A stretch of 64,000 nt of DNA from Costus lasius. Its lineage: Eukaryota; Streptophyta; Magnoliopsida; Zingiberales; Costaceae. The notes under the pieces are model-generated. The model was given only the letters and a program-made list of their open reading frames with translations. It made no database searches and was not told where the DNA came from. Of this stretch, positions 24,924 to 36,208 are shown piece by piece. The stretch lies in the NCBI GenBank assembly GCA_027563935.2, contig JANVAS020000222.1, forward strand, positions 1,736,001-1,800,000. Direction: 5' to 3'. The stretch's first letter is position 1. Each line of letters opens with the position of its first letter. The position numbers were made by a program, and so were the translations under genes.

Positions 24924-26779
24924 TGATGACACCGAAATTTATAGTTAATTTTGTGCCATTTCATATATCTTTTTGTGTCAAATTCATGAACCTTTGCTAA
25001 TTTTTATGCCTTTTTTTATCAAATACTGCGGAATCTACACTTTTTTGGTTTTTGATGATTTTCAGGTAAAAAGGTACGATTTTTAGGTGTTTTCAAGCAA
25101 TTCCAGATGCATGAATGAATTCCCACCATCAAAAGGAGACAACATGTCAAATTTCATGAAGATTGGAGCTTCAGACCATATTACGGCAGGGCCGTAATTT
25201 ATATTACAGTACCGCATTTTCACCGGCTACCGTAATATCAGAGCACTGCCGTAATTTGAGAATTTTTCATCGAGAAAGATTTTCAGAAATTATGGCACTA
25301 CCATAAAGATTTTCACGGGCTGTAATTTGGAGCGCTTTCCAATCAGAAATTTTGGCTGAAATTACGGCACTTCCGTAACCGATATTATGGTGCCGTAATT
25401 ACCAGATAGTTTCGATCAGAGAACTCGACTGAAATTACGGCAGTGCCGTAACCAAAAACATGGCCGTAATTCTAACTCTGGACGCGATTTTCCTGGTCAA
25501 CCTTGAAGTCCGATTTTGCGTGATCGATTGCGGATGATCTAGGCCATAAAATTCAAAGCTGTAAGAAGCAAAAGGAGAGCTTTTCGTGAGGAGAAGACAC
25601 GGACACCAAAAGTCCTAATTTTCATCAACTGTCGGGAGAGAAATCGAGTTTCATGCCGCCGCCTTAGGTTTCGCCGCCGGGAAGCATACAACGCATCTCC
25701 GGCCGTGAAATTTGAGGGGAAGCTTCGCTTGGAAGAGGAGACAATACCCCAGAAGTTTCAGAGAGAAAGGATCTCGATCGGAGGAGAAATCGATAAAAGC
25801 ACGCCGCCGACACTATTCACGCATGGAAATTACGATTGTAATTTCCATTACAGCCATGTGGTTATTTGTTTTTCCCCTCTTTCTTGATTTCCTATACTTT
25901 GATACTATGGATTATTGTAATCTTTCATCCATGCTAGCTTAAACCGTTTATGGGACATGGGGGAGTAATTCTCTTTGATTTCTTAATGACTAGATAAATT
26001 TTTCATTACTTCGTCACGTATAATTTTAGCATGATAATTCTACTTATGTGATAATAGCTCTTTAATTCTCCATAAATTCATGTTATTAATCATGTTTTAG
26101 AGTTTTCACAATAAGGACCGAAAGGTGACTTGCTTGAGAACTTAGAACCCTAGAATTGAATGGTAGGAACTTACTGTAAGAAATTAGGTTAGTTCTTGTT
26201 TCGTGATTTTAGAAGAATAATTGTCATGATAATAATATGAATCTAGGATTGAGTTAATTTATCAAACGTGGAGATCTTGTGCGAAGGTGAGGATCGGAAC
26301 GTTGGAGAACTATAAGTAGAACTTGTGTTGAGACTCGGATGCACGAAAGTGATCCTTGAGATTCCACTTGAGATAATCAACTTAGAATTTGGATGCATGA
26401 AAGTGATCCTTGAGTTCTTTGATTGATGATTTACTTATTTTCAGCTTGGGATAGATCTTGTGCAAAAGAAAATATCGGTCCTTGCATGATTGTCTGCACG
26501 AAAGTGAGACAATCCCTTTATGAAGTAAATTATATCTTTATCATGATAAAATTAAACTGACGAATTACTATTCATATCTAGTCATAGAAATTAAAGTGAA
26601 TGAAACCCTAGTCCCAAATCTTCTCTCTGTTATTTTTGATAGCCTTCATTAGTTCACTTGCATTGTTTCGATTTCCTAGATAGTAAGAACTCAATTATTC
26701 AGTACTTGACAACGAGGTCTCTTTGGTTCGATATCTTTCTTTATTACTTCGAATATCCGTGCACTTGCGGACTACAACA
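24924..26779 (+). repeat. Athila-like LTR, plus orientation (3' LTR of E, inverted)
   Basis: 1856 bp. Starts TGATGACACCGAAATTT and ends CTTGCGGACTACAACA. It matches 32420-34260 on the opposite strand along its length. It is preceded by a 3' internal tract and not followed by a primer site, so it is a 3' LTR. The flanks GTGTT and ATTAT are not a duplication. A palindrome-bearing tandem tract lies at about 25181-25460. Confidence 0.88.
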
Positions 26780-27204
26780 ATTATGAAAGTAACACAATGT
26801 TATATCATCAAGCATGCATCTCCACAGGGTGCTCAAAGTATCAAAATATCATCATACAACCATATCGATATAACCATCAATAACAAAATGTGATAATACA
26901 ACCCCATCGAATGAATAGAAATCAACATCATTATCATACAACCATATCAAATAGGAATATAAGCATGTAAAGTAGAGTAGCAATGGCGGACACAACAAGT
27001 ATTGAGGAATCATCCTTCCCTATGAGCAAATGAAATATCAATAAGATAAAGAAAATAGAATGCAAAGAATTAAGGAAAAGGGATACTCACAAAACTCTAC
27101 TCATCATCTGATCCAATCTCTTCGGTGTCCTCCTCTGCTCCATCCATAGGATCAAAGGGCTGCTCTCTCTAGTGCCCACTATGGTCTCCACCTCTCCTCG
27201 AGTC
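26780..27204 (-). other. Element E internal sequence, no gene seen
   Basis: Sequence between the inverted LTR's end and the stop of the Athila-type ORF. No primer site follows the LTR end. Nothing coding supported. Confidence 0.5.
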
Positions 27205-28505
27205 CTAGAATCCAAAATGATCATATAAGAAATTCCCCATCTCTTCCATATAGTTGCTGAGATGTTCCACATCGTAGTGAAGGTGATGCATCAAGTCCTT
27301 CATCTCCCCTACGGTATCCATCATCCTTTCCATACAATGTCCCTGACGATATATCTCAGCGGAGAGTGCCTGGAATCCTGGGTCGAAGGCACTAGACCAT
27401 CCTCTAGTAGGTCTGTGGGAAGAATCAGCAGCTGGGTGTGTAGGATCAGCAGGCCGGTGAGATGGTGACTCTATACCATAGGGATCATCTCTTCCACCCC
27501 AAGTGGGTGGTGGTGGAACTGCACTCAATGGTGGTGTAAAAGCTGCCTCGGCTGTGCTCGGTGAAAGCTTCCAATTCGCTCTTTCTTTCACAGTGGTCTT
27601 CTCTACATGGGGTAATGGTAGAGTAGGGGCATTTGGTCCAAGGACCAAACAAAAGACATCCCCCTCTCTAACTATCATTTTCATTGCCATGCAAGACTCA
27701 AGATCAAGCCTTGCATTCCCCCTTGCCACTTCTATCCCATATGGTTCAACATTCAGATGCACGACTATAGGGGTAATCAGCCCCCCTATTACAATGGCGC
27801 CCTTCTTCGCCCTAGCCACTTTGTCCATGTGCTTCATCAAAAAGAAAGCAACATCCACTACTACTCCATTAAACATCCCCAAAGAAAGTAAAGCTCAGTC
27901 TGTCGCACCATTCCATCACTGTCTCCTCTGCCAAAGACTGTGTGAGCAAGAACTCTATGAACATACTTTATACAAGGATTCGTGATCCTTGAAGCTATAG
28001 CAGAAACAGCAGAAAAATGAGTCTCATGGGTAATCTGGTTCCAAAACACATTCTCTATAAGCCCAATTGGTATTTGGGTATACCCTCCTGAACCCAAGTG
28101 AAAGATAGATCTGACTTCTCTCAAATTTAACTTCCTCTCCACATTAGCTAGCCTGAATGTGATTTCTCCTTCAGCAGGTCCATTAGAAAACTCTCGTAGG
28201 TCCACATTCAAGCTACTCAAAAATTCCAAAGCAAGTGGCAAATAAGTATATGGTGTTATCTCAAAAAATCTTCTAGCTCTGATTTGCTCAAACATCCAAG
28301 ATACATCCTCGTAGAGCCCAAGTGCCTCTAAAGTCCTTCTATCAACATATTTTGTATTGACAACTCTTCTTTCCACCAATTGATTGTACCTTGACTCTTG
28401 AATTTCATCTCTAAAAACAATGCCATAGGGATTTGGTGGTGAAGAGGATGTAGCTAGTCCTTTTCCTCTTTTCTTTGAAACTACTTGCTTAATCTTGGGT
28501 GCCAT
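27205..28505 (-). pseudogene. Athila-type ORF (env-position ORF) with one frameshift
   Basis: About 433 codons from the methionine at 28505 (MAPKIKQ...). An in-frame extension upstream to 28610 exists but I prefer 28505, because a plausible splice acceptor lies between them. The N-terminal half (basic start, then residues around EITPYTYLPLALEFLSSL) resembles the plant Athila ORF-1 family, recalled without a search. A one-base shift occurs near 27873 in a G run, where the frame ending in ...YFLWG must continue into ...MFNGVVVD. The C-terminal part is proline/histidine-rich and then helical (MMDTVGEMKDLMHHL). Function unknown; in Athila elements an ORF in this place is sometimes called env-like. 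No signal peptide or clear membrane segment seen. Confidence 0.65.
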
Positions 28506-29058
28506 GAGTGAACTTATAGCTGCAACTTGAGATTGACAATGTAATATAGCAAAGTATGGCAAGTTTGAATTCAAATAATACTTCCAATCATGAACAACAA
28601 TACTCATCAAGCATTAATGAAGCTAAGATAAACTAATATGCATGCTTGAACCTAAAGATACAGTTAGAGATGAAAGGGGCAAAATTTGAATAGTGTATCT
28701 CAGCAAATCCAACTCGTTTAAGCTTAAATCTCTCATAAAAATTGATCAAAAATGCTAGAAACGAACCAGAACTAGTCGCCTATCATCTAAGAAGTAAATA
28801 GAAGGAAGAATCTCAGACATTGACCAAGAATCGAAGAGAAACGAAGGAAGGGGCGAAACTTGCGTGAAAACTCACCAAAACAGAGAAATCGGTGAAAAGA
28901 GTACCAGATCGGTGGTGAAAACCGGAAAGGAAGAGTCGCCAGCGAGCTCTGACGATCGGAGAAGGTCTGGAGATGAAGGTCGGCACGAGAACGAGTGAGC
29001 AAACCTAAAACACAGCCTAGAAAATCCTAAAAAATGGCATAGGAATCATGTTTAAAAA
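28506..29058 (-). promoter_or_regulatory. Leader of the Athila-type ORF, possible promoter and 5' intron
   Basis: Minus-strand sequence rich in TC runs, like a plant 5' UTR. A donor-like TTTTG/GTGAGT starts at 28875 and an acceptor-like TTGCAG/C ends at 28520, which would give an intron of about 356 nt just before the ATG at 28505. Inference only; no TATA box was confirmed. Confidence 0.35.
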
Positions 29059-29530
29059 TAGAGTTACGACCGTAAAAATCATTATGGCAGTGCCGTAATC
29101 TGGCGAAATTGAAAAACACGAGCCGTAAAACGAATACGGTAGTACCGTAATTTGGCTCAAACTCTCGGGTCAAAAAACACCCATAATTACGGTACTGTGA
29201 AAACGATTACGGTAGTACCGTAAAAACGTGAAAACTTTCGGGTTGAAAACAGATGAAAATTATGGTACCACAAAAATGGTTATGGTGGTGCAGTAAAAAT
29301 AATCACAATTTTTTTTAAGGTAAAAAAAATTAGCTCCAAAAATACGGCTCATAAAATTACTTACGGTAGTGCCGTAAAAGCAAAACACTCTCGGGTCAAT
29401 TTTGGACACAAAATACGGTACCGTGAAAATACTTACGACAGTACCGTAATCTCATCACAATCTTCTGGTCGAAAGTAGACTGGAATTACGGTACTATAAT
29501 ATACATTACGGTAGTGCCGTAATTTGCGCC
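29059..29530. repeat. Tandem array of about 72 bp units with 17-bp palindromes, internal copy
   Basis: Palindromes of the form TTACGGTAGTGCCGTAA (several with changes) start at 29082, 29134, 29207, 29280, 29361, 29433 and 29506, mostly 72-81 bp apart, with a shorter partner palindrome between. The same tandem unit occurs in the LTRs of E, H and I. Confidence 0.88.
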
Positions 29531-29810
29531 AAAACTTACTTACCTACAAAAATAAAAGAAAAATTAGTTCTAAAAATAAACTAAGATAAAAGAAAATAAA
29601 AGAAAGCAACTAAAGTTAGAATGCTTGGGTTGCCTCCCAAAAAGCGCTAATTTAAAAGTCTTTAGCTTGACCCTTCTGCACTCAGACTCGATCTTGAACT
29701 CTTCAATTTCCACTCTGATTTTTCTTTGATTTGAGCATCACTATGAATCACATATGGCTCAGTCTTGAAATAGTGTTCAAATTTACTCAATATCTTCTTT
29801 CCTTTGTCAA
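29531..29810 (-). other. Junction tract between gag-protease and the palindrome array in E
   Basis: Includes a GGGTTGCCTCCCAAAAAGCG stretch (29629-29648), a type of sequence I recall from plant Athila-like elements downstream of gag-pro. This is where RT, RNase H and integrase should lie, and no such coding sequence is present. Confidence 0.5.
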
Positions 29811-32162
29811 TCAACTTAGAGTCTCTTCTTCTTCTTCTCTTTTTCTTCTTCTTCTCAGAAATTTGATGTCCTTTCTCCTGTAATCCTTTATAATATCCTC
29901 AGAAAAATTGTTAGTTTCAAAATTAGAGGATTCATCAAATAAATTATGAACATCATAAACAACATCATCTACTATATCGATACTACAACACGATCCATAA
30001 TATGAAAGTTTGTTCAAAGAATTAGCAAGATCGAATTCAATTACTTTTTCACAAATATCAAAAGTGATTTTTCCTTTTTTAACATCTATATGTGCTCCAG
30101 CAGTAGCCAAAAAGGGTTTACCAAGAATTATGAGATTTTTATGATTTTCTTCCATGTCAAGTATTACAAAATCTGTAGGTATGAAAAATTCACCTACCTT
30201 GATTGGAACATTCTCTACAATACCTATAGGATACTTTACTGAGCTATCAGCGAGCTGTAAAGATATGGACATTGGATTAAGCTCTCCGATGTCCAGCTTC
30301 CTGCAAATAGATAAAGGCATTAGGCTTACACTGGCACCTAGATCACATAAGGCTTTGTTAAAAGACATGCTTCCAATAGAACAAGGTATAGAGAAACTAC
30401 CTGGATCCTTCAGTTTTGGTGGCAATTTATTCTGAATAATAGCACTACAATCCTCAGTTAAAGCCATAGTACCATAGTCCTCTAATTTTCTTTTGTTATA
30501 CAAGATTTCTTTCAAGAATTTTGCATATGATAGCATTTGAGATATAACTTCAGTAAAAGGAATATTAATATAAAGCTTTTTCAACACTTCAAGAAATTTG
30601 CCAAATTGTTTATCAAGTTTTGCTTGCACTAACCTTTGGGGAAAGGGTATAGGTGGTCTATAAGGTGGAGGTAAATTAGGTTTAGAATCATCATTCTGAC
30701 ATGGCTCATCACCTTTGGGTTCATCACCCTTTTGAGGTGGCAAACTTGCTTGGGTTTGCTCATGTGCAGAAGATTTTTCTAACTCTAATTCATCATCATT
30801 ATCATTATTAGGCTCTTTTTCATTGTTCACAACTTTCCCTTTGGGTTCCTCTAATTGTCTCCCACTTCTAGTGATGATAGCATTATAGTATTCCCTAGGG
30901 TTCAACTCAGGTTTAGCAGGTAATTTTCCAGGGGGTCTGTAAGAACTACTAACTTGTTGTGCTATTTGATTTTCTAAGATTTTTTTGTGGGCTGCTAATG
31001 ATCCTACTTGAGAAGCTAATTGACTAACCATTCCCTTAAGATCTTCAATTTCTTTGTTTTGATTTTGCATGAACTGATTTTGATTAGTCATAATCTTTTC
31101 TAGCATGGACTCAATGTTTGAATTCTGATTTTGATTTGGGTTTTGACTTTGATTTGGCATATTTTGGAACCCTCTATTTTCAGTTTGTCCCCCTACATTG
31201 TTGTTGTTTTTCCAAGATAAGTTGGGGTGATTCCTCCATCCAGGGTTGTAGGTACTAGAATAGGGATCATTGTTTCTTCCTTGATTATAATTCCTTAATG
31301 CATTAACATGTTCACTATCTTGACTAGCAATGACCTTACAATCTTCAGAGATATGACCATTGTTACCACATATATCACAAACAAGAGATGAAGAAACAAC
31401 AGCAGTTTGCATCTTAAAGGAATCAAATCTGTTGCATAAAGAGTCTACCTTTTATGCCAAGGTGCGCCAACCATCACTTCCATTCTTACCTTGGGAAGGT
31501 TTATAAAGTACTCCTCTCTCTGAAGTCCACTGGTTATGATTTAAAGCCATTTCTCCCAGCAACTTGAAAGCATCATCAATGGTTTTGCTCATCAGAGCTC
31601 CTCCTGCAGCAACATCAATAGTTAGTCTGGTATTATAAAGCAAACCATTGTAAAAAGTATGAATTAAAACCCAATTTTTAATGCCATGGTGAGGACACTT
31701 TCGTTGTAAATCGTTGAATCGCTCCCATGCCTCACTAAAAGATTCACCATCCCTCTGTGCAAAGCTTGAAATCTGGTTTCTCATTTGGATGGTCTTGCTT
31801 GGTGGAAAATATTTCATCAAGAAGGCATTGAACAATTGCTCCCATGTGGTAAAGGTACCGGTAGGTTGTGCTTGAAGCCAAGATCGTGCTCGGTCTCTAA
31901 GAGAAAAAGGAAACAATCTCAGTTTTAATGCATCATTAGAAACACCATTTATTTTAATTGTATCACAAAGTTCAAAAAATAAAGAAAGGTGTTGGTTAGG
32001 ATCTTCAAGAGGAGATCCTCCAAACTGGTTCTGTTGAATCATAGATAAGAAAGCAGGCTTGATTTCAAAGTTATTAGCCTCTATGACCGGTTTAGCAATG
32101 CTAGAGTGAATCTCTCATGGATTAGGGGCTGCATAGTCCCTAAGTGATCTTTGTTCTGCCAT
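29811..32162 (-). pseudogene. Athila-like gag-protease, two nonsense codons, no RT or integrase
   Basis: Start ATG at 32162 (MAEQRSLRDYAAPNP), then an in-frame TGA at 32117-32115. Gag resumes with the typical plant gypsy gag signature (LRDRARSWLQ, FLMKYFPP). A second stop (TAA, about 31452) precedes a zinc knuckle CDICGNNGHISEDC (CX2CX4HX4C) near 31380, an asparagine/glutamine-rich linker with a coiled-coil-like stretch, and an aspartic protease-like domain with DLGAS, plus ILGKPFLATAGA. The reading frame ends in a lysine/arginine/glutamate-rich tail at 29811. All parts share one frame. Normal Athila gag-pol continues into RT and integrase; here it stops after protease, so the element is not autonomous. 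Confidence 0.88.
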
Positions 32163-32397
32163 GGTCACTTCTTCCTCTTCTTGTTGTCTTTATTCAAATC
32201 TCAACTTCCTACATAGTCTAAGAGTTTTATTTATCTCAGGATCAAAAGGTACAAGAGGACCTGATCTAAGATTCCTGCACATGCAAAGTAGATAGATCAA
32301 ATGATTTCAAGAGAAAAGAAAATAATAGAAAAAAATAGAAAATAAAACCTAGTCTAGCAATACTTTCAATATCTTCAATATTGACAAAACCAAGGTC

Positions 32398-32419
32398 CCC
32401 GGCAACGACGCCAAAAACT
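32398..32419 (-). promoter_or_regulatory. Primer binding site of element E
   Basis: Element-sense TTTTTGGCGTCGTTGCCGGG directly after the 5' LTR. It matches the TGGCGCCGTTGCCGGGGA type common in Athila/Tat elements (aspartate tRNA type) with one change. Confidence 0.8.
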
Positions 32420-34260
32420 TGTTATTTCCGCAAGTGCACGGATACTCGAAGTAATGAAGAAAGATATCGAACCACAGAGACCTCATTGTCAAGTACTGAA
32501 TAATTGAGTTCTTACTATCTAGGCAATCGAAACTATGCAAGTGAACTAATGAAGGCTAACGAAAATATTAGAGAGAAGATCTGGGACTAGGGTTTCATTC
32601 ACTTTAATTTCTATGACTAGATATGAATTGTAATTCGTCAGTTTAATTTTATCATGATAAAGATATAATTTACTTCATAAAGGGATTGTCTCACTTTTGT
32701 GCAGACAATCATGCAAGGACCGATCTTCGCTTTCGCGCAAGATCTATCCCAAGCCGAAAATAAGTAAATCATCAATCAAAGAACTCAAGGATCACTTTCA
32801 TGCATCCGAATTCTAAGTTGATTATCTCAAGTGGAATCTCAAGGATCACTTTCGTGCATCTGAGTCTCAACACAAGTTCTACTTATGGTTCTCCAACGTT
32901 CTGATCCTCACTTTCGCACAAGATCTCCACGTTTGATAAATTAACTCAATTCTAGATTCATATTATTATCATGGCAATTATTCTTCTAAAATCAAGAAAC
33001 AAGAACTAATTTAATTTCTTACAGTAAGTTCCTACTATTCAATTCTAGGGTTCCAAGTTCTCAAGCAAGTCACCTTTCGGTCCTTATTGTGAAAACTATA
33101 AAACAAGATTAATAACATGAATCTATGGAGAATTAAAAAGCAATTATCACATAAGTAGAATTATCATGCTAAAATTATACATGACAAAGTAATGAAAAAT
33201 TTATCTAGTCATTAAGAAATCAAAGAGAATTACTCCCCCATATCCCATAAAAGGTTTAAGCTAGCATGGATGAAAGATTACAACAATCTATAGTATCAAA
33301 GTGTAGGAAATCAAGAAAGAGGGGAAAAACAAATAACCACACGGCTGTAATGGAAATTACAGTGCGTGAACAGTGCCGGCGGCGTGCTTTTGTCGATTTC
33401 TCCTCCGATCGAGATCCTTTCTCTCTAAAACTTCTGGCGTATCGTCTCCTCTTCCAAGCGAAGCTTCCCCTCAAATTTCACGGCTGGAGATGCGTTGTAC
33501 GCTTCCCGGCGGTGAAACCTAAGACAGCAGCGTGAAACTCGATTTCTATCCCGACAGTCGATGAAAATTAGGGCTTTTGGTGTCTGTGTCTTCTCCTCGC
33601 GAAACTCCTTTTGCTTCTTACAGCTTTGAATTTTATGGCCTGGATCGTCCGCAATCGATCGTGCAAAAATCGGACTTCAAGGTTGACCAGAAAAATCGCG
33701 TCCAGAGTTAGAATTATGGCCGTATTTTTGGTTACGGCATTGCCGTAATTTCAGTCGAGTTCTCTGATCGAAATTATCTAGTAATTACAGCATCATAATA
33801 TCGGTTACGACAGTGCCATAATTTCAGCCAAAATTTCTGTTCGGAAAGCGCTCCAAATTACGGCCTGTGAAAATCTTTACGGTAGTGCCGTAATTTCTGA
33901 AAATCTTTCTGGATGAAAAATTCCCAAATTACGGCAGTGCTCTGATATTACGGTAGCCGGTGAAAATACGGTACCGTAATATAGATTACGACCCTGCCGT
34001 AATATGGTCTGAAGCTCCAATCTTCATGAAATTTGACATATTGTCTCCTCTTGATGGTGGGAATTCATTCATGCATCTGGAATTGCTTGAAAACGCCTAA
34101 AAAACGTGCCTTTTTTACCTAAAAATCATCAAAAACCAAAAAGAGTGTAGATTCCGCAGTATTTGATAAAAAAGGCATAAAAATAAGCAAAAGTTCATGA
34201 ATTTGACACAAAAAGATATATGAAATGGCACAAAATTTATTATAAATTTCGGTGTCATCA
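32420..34260 (-). repeat. 5' LTR of Athila-like element E
   Basis: 1841 bp. On the plus strand it starts TGTTATTTCCGC and ends GGTGTCATCA. It carries the palindrome-bearing tandem tract at about 33717-33990. Followed (plus strand) by the target duplication ATTGG and the minisatellite. Confidence 0.9.
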
Positions 34261-34955
34261 ATTGGGTATTTGATTTTGGAAAATAGCCTGCCTTAGCAGC
34301 TTATTAGATATTTTAATTTAGAAAATACCCGGCCTCAACGGCTTATTGGGTATTTAATTTTTGAGAATATCTGACCTTAGTGGCTTATTGGATATTTTAA
34401 TTTAGAAAGTACGCGGCCTTAATGGCTTATTGGGTATTTGATTCTTGAAAATATTCGGCTTTGACTGCTTAATGGATATTTCAATTTAGAAAGTAATCGG
34501 CTTCAATGGCTTATTGGGTATTTGATTCTGGAAAATATTCGGCCTTAGTGGCATAATAGATATTTCAATTTAGAAAGTACTCGGCCTCAACGGCTTATTG
34601 GGTATTTTAAATTTAGAAAATACCCGGCCTCAACGGCTTAGTGGATATTTTGATTTGAGAAATATCCGGCCTTGACGGCTGATTGGATATTTTAAATTTG
34701 GGAAAGTATCCGGCCTCAACGGCTTATTGGATATTTTATTTTGTGAATCATCCGACCTTGACGGCTTATTAGATATTCAAATTTGAGAAAATATCCGGCC
34801 TTAACGGCTTATTGGATATTTTACTTTGTGAATTATTTGGCCTTGACGGCATATTTGATATTCAAATTTGAGAAAATATCCGGCCATGACGGCTTAATGG
34901 ATATTTTGATTTTTTGAAATACCCAGCATGACGGCTTAATGGATATCTTAATAAA
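34261..34955. repeat. Minisatellite of 42-43 bp period, right part, with alternating units
   Basis: About 16 units with the core CGGCTTATTGG. In the first half, units alternate between a GGGTATTTGATT type and a GATATTTCAATTTA type, giving an 84-bp higher-order period; later units become more uniform and diverged. Confidence 0.9.
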
Positions 34956-36208
34956 ACTTCAGTCTTAACAAGTGTAACGTTGAGAAACTACGCCCCGACG
35001 TCAATCGTCGACGTATGCACCTTCTAAACAATACTTCGTCACGATGCACTAAGGCCTTAAGTAATATTATTTTGTTTTTTTGTGCATATTTAAATATTCA
35101 ATTGAGAGCATTTTAGAGTTAGGCACTTAGTCAAATGCGACGTTGAGTTAAGTTCGAGCCGCCAGAGAGGTGATCAACGATCAACCATGTAAATATGATT
35201 ATACATATTATCTTACTTTTATATTTCATTAAGTATATGTTTTTTATTTACTTTTGTTAAATTTCTTTTTTTTTTATGAGAAAGAGTAACTTTACTCTTT
35301 CACCCCATATACCATCCCGCTGTTCGTGGCAAGATTGCAATGCTGCCGAGCTTCCGACGGAGGAAGCTCCGGCGAGGGGCGCTGGTGAAAAGGGATTATG
35401 GTGCCCGAGAATTGGTTGACGGCAAGGCAAGATGATGCTGCTGCTATGGCTGTCGAGGGAAGAGGCGTGATTTTAGGGCTACTAGGTTTGCAGCAGCGTT
35501 GCCGAGCTTCCATTCAAGTTCCGAGAGGGGACAAGGGGGAGCCAGAGCCGTTAACGGTAGAGGCATCACAAGTTCTCAGTTTCCAATGAGAGGTGCCGGT
35601 GAGAAATCGGAGGAGCAGTGGCGGGATTTTTGTGAGCCCACAACACTGATGAGCGATCGATGGGGACTTCAAGCTGCTCGCCAGAGCTCTGGCGTTGATA
35701 ACTTGGATTTTTGAGTGGAAGGGGCAGGAAATCAGGCCCTCGACCTTCTGAATGATGACGCCAACGAGTATCAAGAGGCATTCATTATTGCCAGCAAGGG
35801 GAAAGTGGCAAGATCTGGTGAGGTCACATGGAAGGAGGAGCAATGGAGCCACCGTGCTTCTAGTGATGTGACTCCAAGCTATTGAATTTGTAGTGGCATC
35901 GCCAAGCTTCCACTGGATGAACCCATGGTGAGAAGAGACAGTGGTGGCACTTGCTCAGCTTTTAATGAATGACGAGGTTCTAAGAAGATTGCTACGTCTT
36001 GGTCACTAGACTTGAGTTGATGATTCTGGCTCTGTTCCGCTACTCGCCGAGGTGCGATAGATTTTAGGCGGCTACTAGGTTCGAACAAAGGGCATTGCTC
36101 ACTGCCTCTGATAAAATTCTAGATTAGTTCCGGTGCTTCTGGAACAGAGTTTACTTAGACTGTTTCGCATCAATGATTTTGATTTGCTTTTCTTTCTGTT
36201 GATTAGAG
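34956..36208. other. Spacer with GC-rich diverged repeats, no supported gene
   Basis: A perfect 10-bp-arm hairpin lies at 35280-35301 (GAAAGAGTAA and its reverse complement). From about 35300 to 36110 the sequence is GC-richer, with three copies of GCCGAGCTTCC or GCCAAGCTTCC (35345, 35501, 35901) and two copies of a GATTTTAGG...CTACTAGGTT motif (about 35470 and 36060). Several ORFs up to 112 codons overlap on both strands. None has a family signature and none is called a gene. Confidence 0.5.

Larger units (their letters stand above)
23995..34260 (-). mobile_element. Athila-like Ty3/gypsy element E with LTRs in inverted orientation
   Basis: The whole block is flanked by ATTGG (23990-23994 and 34261-34265) inside a tandem array. 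On the minus strand it has a normal 5' LTR (34260-32420), an Asp-type primer site, gag-protease, a tandem palindrome array and an Athila-type ORF. The 3' end is reversed: LTR 24924-26779 and its 3' internal tract 23995-24923 read on the plus strand. RT, RNase H and integrase are absent. Outer ends are TGATGA...TCATCA. I read it as one insertion of a rearranged element rather than two insertions (see findings). Confidence 0.8.

Noticed and set aside
24924..26779. Left Athila LTR as the 5' LTR of a plus-strand element or as a separate solo LTR
   Set aside because: No primer site follows it, a 3' internal tract precedes it, and its flanks GTGTT/ATTAT are not a duplication, whereas the outer ATTGG pair is exact.
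27503..27985. 160-codon plus-strand ORF
   Set aside because: Antisense shadow of the Athila-type ORF.
29059..29530. CRISPR-like regular palindromic repeats
   Set aside because: Repeat and spacer are both part of one diverging tandem unit, no cas genes are present, and the context is a plant retroelement.
35514..35852. 112-codon minus-strand ORF as a host gene
   Set aside because: Overlaps other ORFs on both strands in a GC-rich repeated block; no family motif or gene structure.
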